From positions 5,448-69,447 of the forward strand of contig JBCBJX010000006.1 of the NCBI GenBank assembly GCA_038522735.1: 64,000 bases of DNA, in the 5' to 3' direction. The notes under the pieces are model-generated. The model saw nothing but the letters and a program-made list of their open reading frames with translations. It ran no database searches and was not told the DNA's origin. Below, piece after piece: positions 38,931-48,145 of this stretch. Numbering within the stretch: position 1 is the stretch's first letter; the number at the start of each line of letters is the position of its first letter. Origin of the DNA: JBCBJX01 sp038522735. GTDB taxonomy: Bacteria > Pseudomonadota > Alphaproteobacteria > Caulobacterales > Parvularculaceae. The position numbers were made by a program, and so were the translations under genes.

Positions 38931-40369
38931 ACAAAGCCGCCATCGACACCGCGATCGCCCGCGGGAAGCCGCGCCTTCCGTTTGATCTGAGCGCCGTCCA
39001 CTTCGTCGGGATCGGCGGCATCGGCATGAGCGGCATCGCCGAGGTGATGCACAATCTCGGATACGAGGTGCGCGGATCGGACATCGCCGAAAGCGCCAAC
39101 GTCCTCCGCCTGCGCGAGAAGGGGATCGACGTGATGATCGGCCACGACGCGGCGAACATCGAGGGCGCCGACGCGGTCGTCGTCTCCACCGCGGTGAAGG
39201 CGACGAACCCCGAGGTCGCCGCGGCGCGGGCGCGACATGTGCCGGTGGTGCGCCGCGCCGACATGCTCGCGGAACTCATGCGCCTGAAATGGAACGTCTG
39301 CGTCGCCGGCACCCACGGCAAGACGACGACGACCTCGATGATCGCGGCGCTGATGGACGCGGCGGGGCTCGACCCGACGGTGATCAACGGCGGCGTCATC
39401 AACGCCTACGGCACCAACGCCCGCCTCGGCGGCGGCGACTGGATGGTCGTCGAAGCCGACGAGAGCGACGGCACTTTCATCCGTCTGCCGACGACTGTCG
39501 CCGTCGTCACCAATATCGATCCCGAGCATCTCGATCATTACGGCGGCTTCGAGAAGCTGAAGGACGCCTTCGACCAGTTCGTCGAAAACACGCCCTATTA
39601 CGGTTTCGGCGTCGTCTGCCTCGACCATCCGGAGGTGCAGGCCCTCGTCGGGCGCGTCACCGACCGCCGGCTCATCACCTACGGCGTCAATCCGCAGGCG
39701 GACGTCCGCGCCGAGAACGTCCGCTTCGAGGCGGGCGAGGCGCGTTTCGACATCCTCTTCAGAAAGCGCGGCGAAGCAGAGCGCCGCCTCACGGACCTCC
39801 GCCTCGCCATGCCGGGGCTCCACAACGTTCAGAACGCGCTCTCCGCCGCCATCATCGCCTCGGAAATGGGCGCGAGCGACGAGCAGATCCGCGCAGGGCT
39901 GGCAGGGTTCGCCGGCGTCAAGCGCCGCTTCACCAAGACCGGCGTCTGGAACGGGGCGACCATTATCGACGATTACGGCCACCACCCGGTGGAGATCGCG
40001 GCGGTCCTGCGCGCCGCCCGCAGCGTCGGGACGGGCAGGACCATCGCCGTCGTCCAGCCCCACCGCTACACCCGCCTGCGCGATCTCTTCGATGATTTCT
40101 GCGGCTGCATGAACGATGCGGACACGGTCTTTATCGCCGACGTCTTCGAGGCGGGCGAGCAGCCGATCGAGGGCTTTGATCGCGACCATCTCGTCGCCGG
40201 GCTCACCGATCACGGCCACCACGACGCCCGAGCGCTTTCAGGCTTCGACGCGCTCGCGACGGAAATCGCCGCGATCGCGGAGCCCGGCGACTACGTCATC
40301 TGCCTCGGCGCGGGGGACATCACGAAGCACGCGAACGCGCTGCCGGCGGCCCTGGAGGCCCTCGGCTGA
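38927..40369 (+). CDS. murC: UDP-MurNAc-L-alanine ligase
   Basis: Protein of 480 aa. N-terminal FVGIGGIGMSGIAEVMHNLG, ATP site CVAGTHGKTTTTSMI near residue 125, EADESDGTFI, NIDPEHLDHYGG and IDDYGHHPVEIAA are all diagnostic. MurC adds L-alanine to UDP-MurNAc, the first peptide step. The start overlaps murG by four bases and the stop overlaps murB by one base. Confidence 0.97.
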   Translation: MNKAAIDTAIARGKPRLPFDLSAVHFVGIGGIGMSGIAEVMHNLGYEVRGSDIAESANVLRLREKGIDVMIGHDAANIEGADAVVVSTAVKATNPEVAAARARHVPVVRRADMLAELMRLKWNVCVAGTHGKTTTTSMIAALMDAAGLDPTVINGGVINAYGTNARLGGGDWMVVEADESDGTFIRLPTTVAVVTNIDPEHLDHYGGFEKLKDAFDQFVENTPYYGFGVVCLDHPEVQALVGRVTDRRLITYGVNPQADVRAENVRFEAGEARFDILFRKRGEAERRLTDLRLAMPGLHNVQNALSAAIIASEMGASDEQIRAGLAGFAGVKRRFTKTGVWNGATIIDDYGHHPVEIAAVLRAARSVGTGRTIAVVQPHRYTRLRDLFDDFCGCMNDADTVFIADVFEAGEQPIEGFDRDHLVAGLTDHGHHDARALSGFDALATEIAAIAEPGDYVICLGAGDITKHANALPAALEALG

Positions 40370-41295
40370 TGGCCCGCCCGCCGCTGGTCGGACTCGCGGA
40401 CCTTCCCTCCGTCCGGGGAAAGTATGTCGAGGGCGCTGTCCTCGCGGATCTCACCTGGCTGCGCGTCGGCGGGCCGGCGGACGTCCTCTTCATGCCGGCG
40501 GACGCGGAGGATCTCTCCCAATTTCTCGCCGCAACCCCGCCTGATATTCCGGTGACGGTCCTCGGCGTCGGGTCCAACACCTTGGTGCGCGACGGCGGAG
40601 TGCGCGGCGTCGTCGTCCGCCTCGGCGCGCCTTTCGCGGAGATCTCCGTTGACGGAACGATCGTACACGCCGGCGCCGCGGCCCTCGATGCGAGCGTCGC
40701 CAAACGCGCGGCGCGGGCGAGCGTCGCGGGGCTTGAATTCCTGCGCGGCGTCCCCGGAACCATCGGCGGCGCCCTCCGAATGAACGCCGGCGCCTATGGC
40801 GGCGAGGTGAAAGACGTCCTCGTCTCCTGCGCAGGCTACGACCGCGCCGGCCGCCGGGTCGAATTCACCAACGTCGAAATGGGCTTCGACTACCGCCGCT
40901 CCGCCGTTCCGGACGGGATCATCTTCACCGAGGCGACCTTCGAGGGCGCCCCGGGCGACGCCGCGGAGATCACGGCGCGGATGGAGGAGATCATGGCGAA
41001 GCGCGAGGCGAGTCAGCCGATCCGCGAGAAGACGTCTGGCTCCACCTTCAAAAATCCGGACCCGGACGCCTCCGGCGGCCGCAGCGCGTGGGCGATGGTC
41101 GACGCCGTCGGCGGGCGCGGCCGGCGGATCGGCGACGCCCAGTTCTCCGAACAGCACGCGAACTTTCTCATCAACCGCGGAAGCGCCACGGCCGCCGACC
41201 TGGAGGCGCTCGTCGAAGGGGTGCGCGCGGACATCCTGCGCGAGGAGGGCGTCGAGATGCACTGGGAAGTGAAGCGCATCGGGGAGCCTTTATGA
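40369..41295 (+). CDS. murB: UDP-N-acetylenolpyruvoylglucosamine reductase
   Basis: Protein of 308 aa, type I-like MurB. The FAD-binding part shows LGVGSNTLVRDGGVRG and the second half GTIGGALRMNAGAYGGEVKD. The catalytic Ser lies in SGSTFKNP near residue 224, and the end has FSEQHANFLINRG and a C-terminal Glu. MurB reduces UDP-GlcNAc-enolpyruvate with NADPH to UDP-MurNAc. Its stop overlaps ddl (ATGA). Confidence 0.95.
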   Translation: MARPPLVGLADLPSVRGKYVEGAVLADLTWLRVGGPADVLFMPADAEDLSQFLAATPPDIPVTVLGVGSNTLVRDGGVRGVVVRLGAPFAEISVDGTIVHAGAAALDASVAKRAARASVAGLEFLRGVPGTIGGALRMNAGAYGGEVKDVLVSCAGYDRAGRRVEFTNVEMGFDYRRSAVPDGIIFTEATFEGAPGDAAEITARMEEIMAKREASQPIREKTSGSTFKNPDPDASGGRSAWAMVDAVGGRGRRIGDAQFSEQHANFLINRGSATAADLEALVEGVRADILREEGVEMHWEVKRIGEPL

Positions 41296-42215
41296 GCGGC
41301 CCCCGCATCGCGGTGCTGAAAGGCGGCTTCTCGCCGGAGCGGGAGGTCTCCCTCGTCTCCGGCGCCGCCGCGGCGAAGGCCCTGCGCGAGCGGGGCGCGG
41401 AGGCGATCGAAATCGATGCGGGCCGCGATCTTGCGGCGGCGCTCGCCGAGGCGAAGCCCGACATCGTCTTCAACGCCCTGCACGGCCGCTGGGGGGAGGA
41501 CGGGTGCGTGCAGGGCCTTCTTGAATGGCTCGGCCTTCCGTACACCCATTCGGGCGTTCTCGCTTCGTCCCTCGCGATGGACAAAGAGCGCGCCAAGGCG
41601 GTCTTCCGCCAGAACGGCCTCAAAGTCCCCGACGGCCGGATCGTCTCGCGCGCAGAGGCCGCCGCCGGCCACGCCATGGAGCCGCCTTACGTCGTAAAGC
41701 CCAACGATCAGGGCTCCTCCGTCGGCGTCTTCATCGTCCGGCGCGGCGACAATCGCCCGCCTGCGGCCCTCGCCGCGACGGACTGGGACCTCGGCGAGAC
41801 CGTCCTCGTCGAAACGTTCGTGCCAGGGCGCGAGCTCACCGTTTCCGTGCTCGGCGACCGGCCTCTCGCCGTCACCGAGATCGTCGCCCATACCGACTTC
41901 TATGACTATGAGGCGAAATACGCCGCCGGCGGATCGTCCCACGAGGTGCCGGCGAAGATCCCGGCGGGGATTGAACGCGCCTGCCTCGACATGGCGAAAG
42001 CCGCCCACGACCTCATGGGCTGCCGCGGCCTCACGCGCTCCGATTTTCGTTGGGACGATGCGAAACCGGGGACGGAAGGTCTCTACCTCCTCGAAATCAA
42101 CACTCAGCCGGGCTTGACGCCGACCTCCCTTTCGCCAGAACAAGCAGAATACGTCGGAATGTCGTTTTCCGATCTGTGCTGGTGGATGATCGAGGACGCG
42201 TCTTGCCCAAGGTGA
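41292..42215 (+). CDS. ddl: D-alanine-D-alanine ligase
   Basis: Protein of 307 aa from the ATG at 41292; the longer open frame upstream lies inside murB. N-terminal VLKGGFSPEREVSLVSG, then NALHGRWGEDGCVQGLLE, the ATP-grasp lysine region VVKPNDQGSSVGVF and LLEINTQPGLTPTSLSPEQA. Ddl makes the D-Ala-D-Ala dipeptide used by MurF. The length is normal for the DdlB form. The end overlaps the start of ftsQ. Confidence 0.95.
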   Translation: MSGPRIAVLKGGFSPEREVSLVSGAAAAKALRERGAEAIEIDAGRDLAAALAEAKPDIVFNALHGRWGEDGCVQGLLEWLGLPYTHSGVLASSLAMDKERAKAVFRQNGLKVPDGRIVSRAEAAAGHAMEPPYVVKPNDQGSSVGVFIVRRGDNRPPAALAATDWDLGETVLVETFVPGRELTVSVLGDRPLAVTEIVAHTDFYDYEAKYAAGGSSHEVPAKIPAGIERACLDMAKAAHDLMGCRGLTRSDFRWDDAKPGTEGLYLLEINTQPGLTPTSLSPEQAEYVGMSFSDLCWWMIEDASCPR

Positions 42216-43066
42216 CGCCGAAGAAATCGGCTGCGAAACGACCCCCACGGAAGAAGAGCGCGCGGCGCGCCGGCGCGGCGAAACCGTCGCTCCTCGCCGC
42301 CTTCCGCGCCGCTCTTGCGCGCCGTCTCCGGCTTGCGGTCGCCTTCGGGCTGGTCGGCTCGGGCCTCCTCGGGCTCTTCATGCTGCTTTCGGGCGGCTAT
42401 TTCGCCGACGCCGCGCGCCGGATCGATCTTGCAAGCCAGGACGCCGCGGTCGATGCCGGCTTCGCCATCCGGCGCGTCACCGTGCGCGGGCGTGAGCACG
42501 CCGAAGCCGAGGAGATCCGCGCCGCTGTCGGCGACATCGTCGGCGGCTCGCTCCTCCATTTCGATCCGTACGCCGCCCGCGAACGGGTCGAGGCGATCGG
42601 CTGGGTGAAGCGCGCCGCCGTCCAGCGCCTCTGGCCGGATCTCATTCACGTCTCCATCCGCGAACGCGAGCCCGCGGCCATCTGGCAATACGACCGCCGC
42701 TGGCGGCTGATCGACGTCGACGGCGCGACCATCGGCGCGGCGGAAACCTCGCAGTGGCCGGGATTGCCGCTCATCGTCGGCGGCGGCGCTCCGGAGGCGG
42801 TCTCGCCGCTCCTCCACGCCCTCGCCGCAACGCCCGTCATCCGGGAGCGGACGAGCGCCGTCATCCGCGTCGGCAACCGCCGCTGGAACATCCGTTTGAA
42901 ATCCGGCGCCGACATCAAGCTGCCGGAGGAGGGCTATGCGAGAGCTCTGAAAGAGATCGAGCGGTTGCATCAGCTGCACGCGACCCTCGACCAGCAGCTC
43001 GACTATATCGACGCCCGCGACCCGGAGCGCCTCGCGATCCGGCCGCTCGCCGGCGGCGGCAGCTGA
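42203..43066 (+). CDS. ftsQ: cell division protein FtsQ
   Basis: Protein of 287 aa. I take the TTG at 42203, with GAGGA six bases before it; a GTG at 42212 overlapping the ddl stop is an alternative and no ATG is close. A basic cytoplasmic tail (KKSAAKRPPRKKSARR) is followed by one membrane helix (about residues 42-65). Then come a POTRA domain (FAIRRVTVRGREHAEAEEI ... FDPYAARERVEAIGWVKRA) and the FtsQ domain. FtsQ recruits FtsL/FtsB and later divisome proteins. Confidence 0.9.
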   Translation: MPKVTPKKSAAKRPPRKKSARRAGAAKPSLLAAFRAALARRLRLAVAFGLVGSGLLGLFMLLSGGYFADAARRIDLASQDAAVDAGFAIRRVTVRGREHAEAEEIRAAVGDIVGGSLLHFDPYAARERVEAIGWVKRAAVQRLWPDLIHVSIREREPAAIWQYDRRWRLIDVDGATIGAAETSQWPGLPLIVGGGAPEAVSPLLHALAATPVIRERTSAVIRVGNRRWNIRLKSGADIKLPEEGYARALKEIERLHQLHATLDQQLDYIDARDPERLAIRPLAGGGS

Positions 43067-43080
43067 GGGAGGCGAGGCGA

Positions 43081-44310
43081 GTGGCGCGGCTGAAATCGAA
43101 CCCCAACGCGATCGCCGCCGTCGATCTCGGCGCAAGCAAAGCCGCCTGCCTCATCGGCGTCGTCGATCCCGCCCGCCCCGACGCGCCGCCGCGGATCATC
43201 GGCGCCGCCGCGCGACCGACGCCTGGGGGCAGCTCGGGTCTCGCCCTCGCCGTCGTCGAAGCCTCGATCCGCGCGGCCGTCGCCGCCGCCGAAGAGCGCG
43301 CGGGCGTCCTCGCGCGCTCGGCGGTCGTCGCCGTCTCGGGGCGGAAGCTCCGCGCCCGGCGTCTCGTCGTCGAGGTTGATCTCAACGGCCGCACGACGAC
43401 GTCAGAAGACGTCGCCGCGGCGAAAGAGGCGGGGGCGGAGGAAGCCGCGCCGGACGGGTTCGAAATCCTGCACGCCCTCGATATCGGCGCCGCCGTCGAC
43501 AGCGATGCGGGCTGGGGCGATCCGCGCGGCCTCGCCGGCGACCGTCTCGATCTCGACATGATCGGCGTCTCGGCGCGGGAGAGCACGCTCCGGCATCTGG
43601 AGACGGCCGTCGAAGCGGCCCATCTCGACGTTTCCGCTTTCGTCGCGGGTCCTTACGCAGCGGCGCGCGCCGTGACGCTCGAGGATGAGCGCGATCTCGG
43701 CTGCCTCGTCCTCGATATGGGGGCGGGGGAGACAAGTTTCGCCGCCTTCGACCGCGGACGGCTGATCGCCGTCGGCGCCGCGCCCATTGGCGGCGAGCAT
43801 GCGACGCGCGACATCGCGCGGGTCTTCGGCGTCGCCCGGGACGACGCCGAACGCCTGAAGGTGACCCGCGGCTCGGCCCTGGCCGACGGCTCGGAAATCG
43901 AAACGCTGCGCGCCCGCGCCCTCGGCGACGAGGCCCAGATCGAGATCGACGCCTCCGGCCTAAGGGCGGTCATCGCCTCGCGGGTCGAGGAAACGTTCGT
44001 GCAGGTTCTTTCCGCTTGCGAAGACGCAGGGCTTTCCCGGCGCGCGGTCCGCCATGTCGTGCTGACGGGCGGGGCGAGCGGCCTCGCCGGCGTCCGGGAG
44101 GCCGCCGAGCGCGTGCTTGAGCGCCAGACCCGACTCGGACGTCCCTTGAATGTGGACGGAGCGCCGGCTTCCGCCTCCGGGCCGCCCTTCGCCGCGGTCT
44201 TCGGCGCCCTCGATGCGGCGCTTGCGGAGGACCGGGACGCGACGGCCGCGCCCGCCGCGTTCGCATTCCCCGCGCCCGGCTGGGCGCAGCGGCTTTTCTC
44301 CAGGTTTTGA
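43081..44310 (+). CDS. ftsA: cell division protein FtsA
   Basis: Protein of 409 aa from a GTG at 43081, 14 bp after ftsQ and following GAGGGAGG. It has the actin-like fold: phosphate-1 region AIAAVDLGASKAACLIG, phosphate-2 region CLVLDMGAGETSFAAF and adenosine region VVLTGGASGLAGV. The C-terminal GWAQRLFSRF is an amphipathic helix that tethers it, and through it FtsZ, to the inner membrane. The stop is followed by the ftsZ control region. Confidence 0.94.
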   Translation: MARLKSNPNAIAAVDLGASKAACLIGVVDPARPDAPPRIIGAAARPTPGGSSGLALAVVEASIRAAVAAAEERAGVLARSAVVAVSGRKLRARRLVVEVDLNGRTTTSEDVAAAKEAGAEEAAPDGFEILHALDIGAAVDSDAGWGDPRGLAGDRLDLDMIGVSARESTLRHLETAVEAAHLDVSAFVAGPYAAARAVTLEDERDLGCLVLDMGAGETSFAAFDRGRLIAVGAAPIGGEHATRDIARVFGVARDDAERLKVTRGSALADGSEIETLRARALGDEAQIEIDASGLRAVIASRVEETFVQVLSACEDAGLSRRAVRHVVLTGGASGLAGVREAAERVLERQTRLGRPLNVDGAPASASGPPFAAVFGALDAALAEDRDATAAPAAFAFPAPGWAQRLFSRF

Positions 44311-44329
44311 GCGGCGCGGAGAGCGCGCG

Positions 44330-44344
44330 TTAACCCTCTGTTAA
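44330..44344 (+). promoter_or_regulatory. CtrA-type box before ftsZ
   Basis: TTAACCCTCTGTTAA matches the CtrA consensus TTAA-N7-TTAA exactly and is followed by C, as in the extended consensus. It lies 68 bp before the ftsZ ATG, in the only sizeable gap between ftsA and ftsZ. In Caulobacter, CtrA represses ftsZ through a site of this kind. Further TAACC/TTAAC elements follow (44341-44366) and may be degenerate half-sites. Confidence 0.7.
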
Positions 44345-44411
44345 CCAATCTAACCGATCTTTTAACACTATCCGTACAGCGCACGCCCTTGGGCGAGAGG
44401 GGCCAGTTCCG

Positions 44412-45872
44412 ATGCCGATCAATCTCAGCGTACCCGCAGAAACCGAGCTGAAACCGCGGATCACGGTCTTCGGGGTCGGCGGCGCGGGCGGCAACGCGGT
44501 CAACAACATGATCGAGTGCGCCCTTGAGGGCGTCGAGTTCGTCGTCGCGAACACCGACGCCCAGGCGGTCGGGCTCTCGAAAGCGAGCCGGAAAATCCAG
44601 CTCGGCGCCGGCGTCACGGAAGGCCTCGGCGCGGGCTCGCAGCCGGAAATCGGGCGCGCGGCGGCGGAGGAATCGATCGAGGAGATCGTCGAGCACCTGA
44701 ACGACGCCCACATGCTCTTCATCACCGCCGGCATGGGCGGCGGCACCGGCACCGGCGCCGCGCCCGTGATCGCTCGCGCCGCGAAAGAACGGGGCGTGCT
44801 GACCGTCGGCGTGGTGACGAAGCCCTTCCATTTCGAAGGCGCCCGCCGCATGCGGATCGCCGAAGAGGGGATCAAAGAGCTTCAGGAGTTCGTCGACACG
44901 CTCCTCATCATTCCGAACCAGAACCTCTTCAAGCTCGCAAACGAGAAGACGACCTTCGCCGAGGCCTTCAACATGGCCGACCAGGTTCTCCATTCGGGCG
45001 TGCGCGGCATTACCGACCTGATGGTCATGCCGGGGCTGATCAATCTCGACTTCGCAGACGTCCGCACCGTGATGTCCGAAATGGGCAAGGCGATGATGGG
45101 GACGGGCGAGGCGGAAAGCGAGAAGCGCGCCATCGAGGCGGCGGAGCGGGCGATCTCCAACCCGCTGCTCGACGAGGTCTCAATGCGCGGCGCGAAAGGC
45201 GTCCTCATCAACATCACGGGCGGCATGGACATGACGCTGTTCGAAGTCGACGAGGCCGCGAACCGTATCCGTCAGGAAGTCGACGCCGAGGCGAACATCA
45301 TCGTCGGCTCGACCTTCAACAACAATCTCGACGGCCGCATGCGGGTCTCGGTCGTCGCGACCGGCATTGAGGCCGAGGCGCCCGCGGCCGCGAGACCGGC
45401 GCCGAAGCCGGCCGACGTCCGCGCAGAGACGCCGGCCCGGCCGGCGCCCGCCGAGCGCCCGTGGGCCGCGAACGCTGCGCATTCAAATCCCGTGGAGGAG
45501 GCGCGCAAGCGGATTATCGACACGCTCCTCGACGACCGCGCCGAGGATGCGCCGGCGGCGGCCGAAAAGAGCGAAAACGCTCCGAAAACGCCTCAACATG
45601 CTCCGGTTTCGCGCGCCGCACGCCCCTTCGGCGACCGGCCCGCGGCGACGCCGAAGCCGCTCCCCAATCCCTTCGCCTCGCGGGAGAAACCGTCGCTGGT
45701 TGAAAAAGCCAAAAAAATGCTTGGCGCCGGCCCCGTCCCCGAGACGAAGGAGCCGCCGGCGCCGACGGGTCCCCGTCGGCCGGTCCAGCCCGCGCCGCGC
45801 AAGGCCGATCTCTTCGACGACGAGGATGAAGAGTTGCAGATCCCTGCTTTCCTGCGCCAGGGACGGCGCTGA
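44412..45872 (+). CDS. ftsZ: cell division GTPase FtsZ
   Basis: Protein of 486 aa. The GTPase core covers about residues 12-320 with GVGGAGGNAVNNMIE, the tubulin signature GGGTGTGAAPV and NIDFADV-like NLDFADVRTVM. A long disordered linker rich in Ala, Pro and Lys follows (about residues 325-470), as in other Alphaproteobacteria. The C-terminal peptide DEELQIPAFLRQ binds FtsA and other partners. FtsZ polymerises at mid-cell to form the division ring. It is preceded by a CtrA-type box and followed by an intrinsic terminator. Confidence 0.97.
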   Translation: MPINLSVPAETELKPRITVFGVGGAGGNAVNNMIECALEGVEFVVANTDAQAVGLSKASRKIQLGAGVTEGLGAGSQPEIGRAAAEESIEEIVEHLNDAHMLFITAGMGGGTGTGAAPVIARAAKERGVLTVGVVTKPFHFEGARRMRIAEEGIKELQEFVDTLLIIPNQNLFKLANEKTTFAEAFNMADQVLHSGVRGITDLMVMPGLINLDFADVRTVMSEMGKAMMGTGEAESEKRAIEAAERAISNPLLDEVSMRGAKGVLINITGGMDMTLFEVDEAANRIRQEVDAEANIIVGSTFNNNLDGRMRVSVVATGIEAEAPAAARPAPKPADVRAETPARPAPAERPWAANAAHSNPVEEARKRIIDTLLDDRAEDAPAAAEKSENAPKTPQHAPVSRAARPFGDRPAATPKPLPNPFASREKPSLVEKAKKMLGAGPVPETKEPPAPTGPRRPVQPAPRKADLFDDEDEELQIPAFLRQGRR

Positions 45873-45907
45873 GCGGGGCATACGGAATAAAGTTGCGTCT
45901 TACGACC

Positions 45908-45936
45908 TCGCCCGGCTAAGGCCGGGCGATTTTCTT
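45908..45936 (+). terminator. intrinsic terminator after ftsZ
   Basis: A nine-pair stem (TCGCCCGGC / GCCGGGCGA) with a TAAG loop is followed by TTTTCTT on the downstream side. It lies 36 bp after the ftsZ stop. This is the clearest Rho-independent terminator in the window and suggests that lpxC has its own promoter. Confidence 0.8.
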
Positions 45937-46104
45937 AACAGAAGCCTTTGAAAACGCTTCGGTTTTAAGAAAGGATCAACACTTCGCAGGTGCAGGAAAC
46001 ACCGCGTAACAAACCTTTATTTGAGACGGGGGCCGACCCTCTCTAGCCATTAACCCACATTGATTATCGTGTGCGTCGCGTCGCGTCGCATGGAGGGGCG
46101 TCGA

Positions 46105-47109
46105 GTGTACGATACGGGTTCGGACATCACCGGTTTCGAGACGGCTGTCGCTGTCGCCATGAAGCCCGCCGCTTGCGAGCGCCGCCAGACGACCGTCGCC
46201 GCGGCGGTCCGCATGGACGGCGTCGGCCTCCACTCCGGCGCGGCCGTCTCCCTCGTTTTCCGCCCGGCTCCGGCCGACGCCGGCGTCGTCTTCCGCCGGA
46301 TCGACCTCCTCGCCGACAGCGCCGACGAAGACCGACTTCGCCGCGTCACCGTTCGGGCGACGGCCGGTAATGTCGGCGCGACCCAGCTCGGCACCACCAT
46401 CGAGAACGCCTACGGCGCCAGCGTCGCGACCGTCGAGCATCTGATGGCCGCCGTGGCCGGTCTCGGCCTCGACAACCTGCTTGTGGAGATCGACGGCCCG
46501 GAAGTTCCGATCATGGACGGCAGCGCCGAGCCTTTCCTCGCGGTTCTGCGCAAGGCCGGCCTCGCCAGCCTGAACGCCCCCGCCGCCGCGCCGCGCCTCA
46601 CCCGCAAAGTCGCGCTGGAGCAGGGCGCGAGCCGTCTCGTCGCGACCCCCGCCGACGCCTTCGAGATCGAGGTCGAGATCGACTTCGAGGATCCGGCGAT
46701 CGGGGCCCAGACCCTCTCCATGACCGTGACGCCGGACGCTTTCGCCGCCGACGTCGCCGACGCCCGCACCTTCTGCCTGAAGCGCGATATCGACAGGATG
46801 CGCGCGGCCGGCCTCGCCCGCGGCGGCTCCCTCGACAACGCGATCGTCGTCGCCGACGGGGAAATCCTGAACGAAGGCGGCCTGCGCCGCGCCGACGAGT
46901 TCGTCGTCCACAAGGCCCTCGACATGATCGGCGACCTGCGCCTCGTCGGCGCCTTGCCCAAGATGAAAGTCCGCGCCAGCCGTCCGGGCCACGCGATCAA
47001 TACGGCCTTTGCGAAGCTGCTTCTCGAGGCGAAAGGCGCTCTCGACTGGGGCCTCGCCGCCGATCTGGACGAGGACGCGGCGCCGGTTCCGGCCAAAGCG
47101 GCGATCTGA
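46105..47109 (+). CDS. lpxC: UDP-3-O-acyl-GlcNAc deacetylase
   Basis: Protein of 334 aa from the GTG at 46105, six bases after GGAGGGG; an ATG at 46090 and a TTG at 46060 are in frame upstream. Family features are VRMDGVGLHSG, the zinc-binding VEHLMAAVAGLGLDN and HKALDMIGDLRLVG, plus ARTFCLKRDID. LpxC performs the first committed step of lipid A synthesis in the cytoplasm, so the cell makes lipopolysaccharide. It stands downstream of ftsZ with a 230-bp gap containing a terminator. Confidence 0.95.
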   Translation: MYDTGSDITGFETAVAVAMKPAACERRQTTVAAAVRMDGVGLHSGAAVSLVFRPAPADAGVVFRRIDLLADSADEDRLRRVTVRATAGNVGATQLGTTIENAYGASVATVEHLMAAVAGLGLDNLLVEIDGPEVPIMDGSAEPFLAVLRKAGLASLNAPAAAPRLTRKVALEQGASRLVATPADAFEIEVEIDFEDPAIGAQTLSMTVTPDAFAADVADARTFCLKRDIDRMRAAGLARGGSLDNAIVVADGEILNEGGLRRADEFVVHKALDMIGDLRLVGALPKMKVRASRPGHAINTAFAKLLLEAKGALDWGLAADLDEDAAPVPAKAAI

Positions 47110-47125
47110 TCCGCCCCATTACGGT

Positions 47126-47156
47126 CCTGCAATCCGGCCCGCATCCGGATTGCAGG
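47126..47156 (+). other. 12-bp hairpin between lpxC and bamD
   Basis: Perfect 12-bp arms CCTGCAATCCGG and CCGGATTGCAGG with a seven-base loop, 16 bp after the lpxC stop. No T-run follows. It may stabilise lpxC mRNA or act as a partial terminator. Confidence 0.6.
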
Positions 47157-47256
47157 TTGCGTCGTCATCCATCATTAATCATGTCTGCACATGCAGGATG
47201 GGTCGCGGATGGCGCGCCTCCTGCATCGTCGGGGCGTCGAACCGGATAGGACGCAC

Positions 47257-48108
47257 ATGCTGCGCACGATCATACTGCTCGCTTCAGCCCTCGCCCTCGC
47301 CGCCTGCGGCGGGGCGGGCGGCAGCCGTTTCGAATACATCGAGAAGCCCGTCGAGGCGCTTTATAACGACGCCGCCGACGAGCTGGGAAAACGCCGTTTC
47401 GAGACCGCGGTCGCGCTCTTCGACGAGGTCGAGCGCCAGCACCCGTATTCAGCATGGGCGCGCAAGGCCATGCTCATGTCGGCCTTCGCCTCCTATCAGG
47501 CGAACGACTATGAGACGTCCCTCGCCAATCTTGACCGGTTCATCTCGCTGCATCCCGGCAACGAGCTCGCGCCCTACGCCTTCTATCTGCGCGCCATGTG
47601 CCACTATGAGCAGATCCGCGATGTCGGCCGCGACCAGGACATCACCCGGAACGCCCTCGAAGCCCTCGACGCCGTCATCGCCCGCTATCCCGGCACGGAC
47701 TACGCCCGCGACGCCGCTCTAAAGCGCGATCTCACCCAGGACCACCTCGCCGGCAAGGAGATGTATGTCGGCCGCTATTATCTGCGGAACTCCCAGCACG
47801 TCGCGGCGATCAACCGCTTCAAGAAGGTCCTAGCAGAATACCAGCAGACGACCCAGGTGCCCGAAGCTCTGCACCGGCTGGTCGAGGCTTATGTCGAACT
47901 CGGCGTCTACGACGAGGCCCGCGCCGCCGCCGCCGTTCTCGGCCACAATTATCCGGGCTCGCGCTGGTATGAGGACAGCTATCGGCTGCTCGAGCGTCGC
48001 AACGCTCTCGTCAGCAATCCGGTGACGCCGGTCGCCCTAAACCCGGAGCGGACCGACGCTGAGACCGCCGAGAACGCCTCTGAAGCCGGCGACGAAGCGG
48101 CGCTCTGA
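47257..48108 (+). CDS. bamD: outer-membrane assembly lipoprotein BamD
   Basis: Protein of 283 aa from the ATG at 47257, preceded by AGGA; earlier in-frame starts would place a polar extension before the signal. The lipoprotein signal ends ALALAAC (Cys17). Tetratricopeptide repeats follow, with the typical YNDAADELGKRRFETAVALF, ERQHPYSAWARKAML and VGRYYLRNSQHVAAINRF. BamD is an essential part of the BamA complex that inserts beta-barrel proteins. It lies between lpxC and recN as in other Alphaproteobacteria. Confidence 0.94.
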   Translation: MLRTIILLASALALAACGGAGGSRFEYIEKPVEALYNDAADELGKRRFETAVALFDEVERQHPYSAWARKAMLMSAFASYQANDYETSLANLDRFISLHPGNELAPYAFYLRAMCHYEQIRDVGRDQDITRNALEALDAVIARYPGTDYARDAALKRDLTQDHLAGKEMYVGRYYLRNSQHVAAINRFKKVLAEYQQTTQVPEALHRLVEAYVELGVYDEARAAAAVLGHNYPGSRWYEDSYRLLERRNALVSNPVTPVALNPERTDAETAENASEAGDEAAL

Positions 48109-48145
48109 TAGACCCGCCCCGGCGGATCACCTAAATTCATCGGCG

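Noticed and set aside
46050..46064. TTAA-N7-TGAT, a possible CtrA site before lpxC
   Set aside because: The second half-site is imperfect and there is no second supporting element; such partial matches are frequent.
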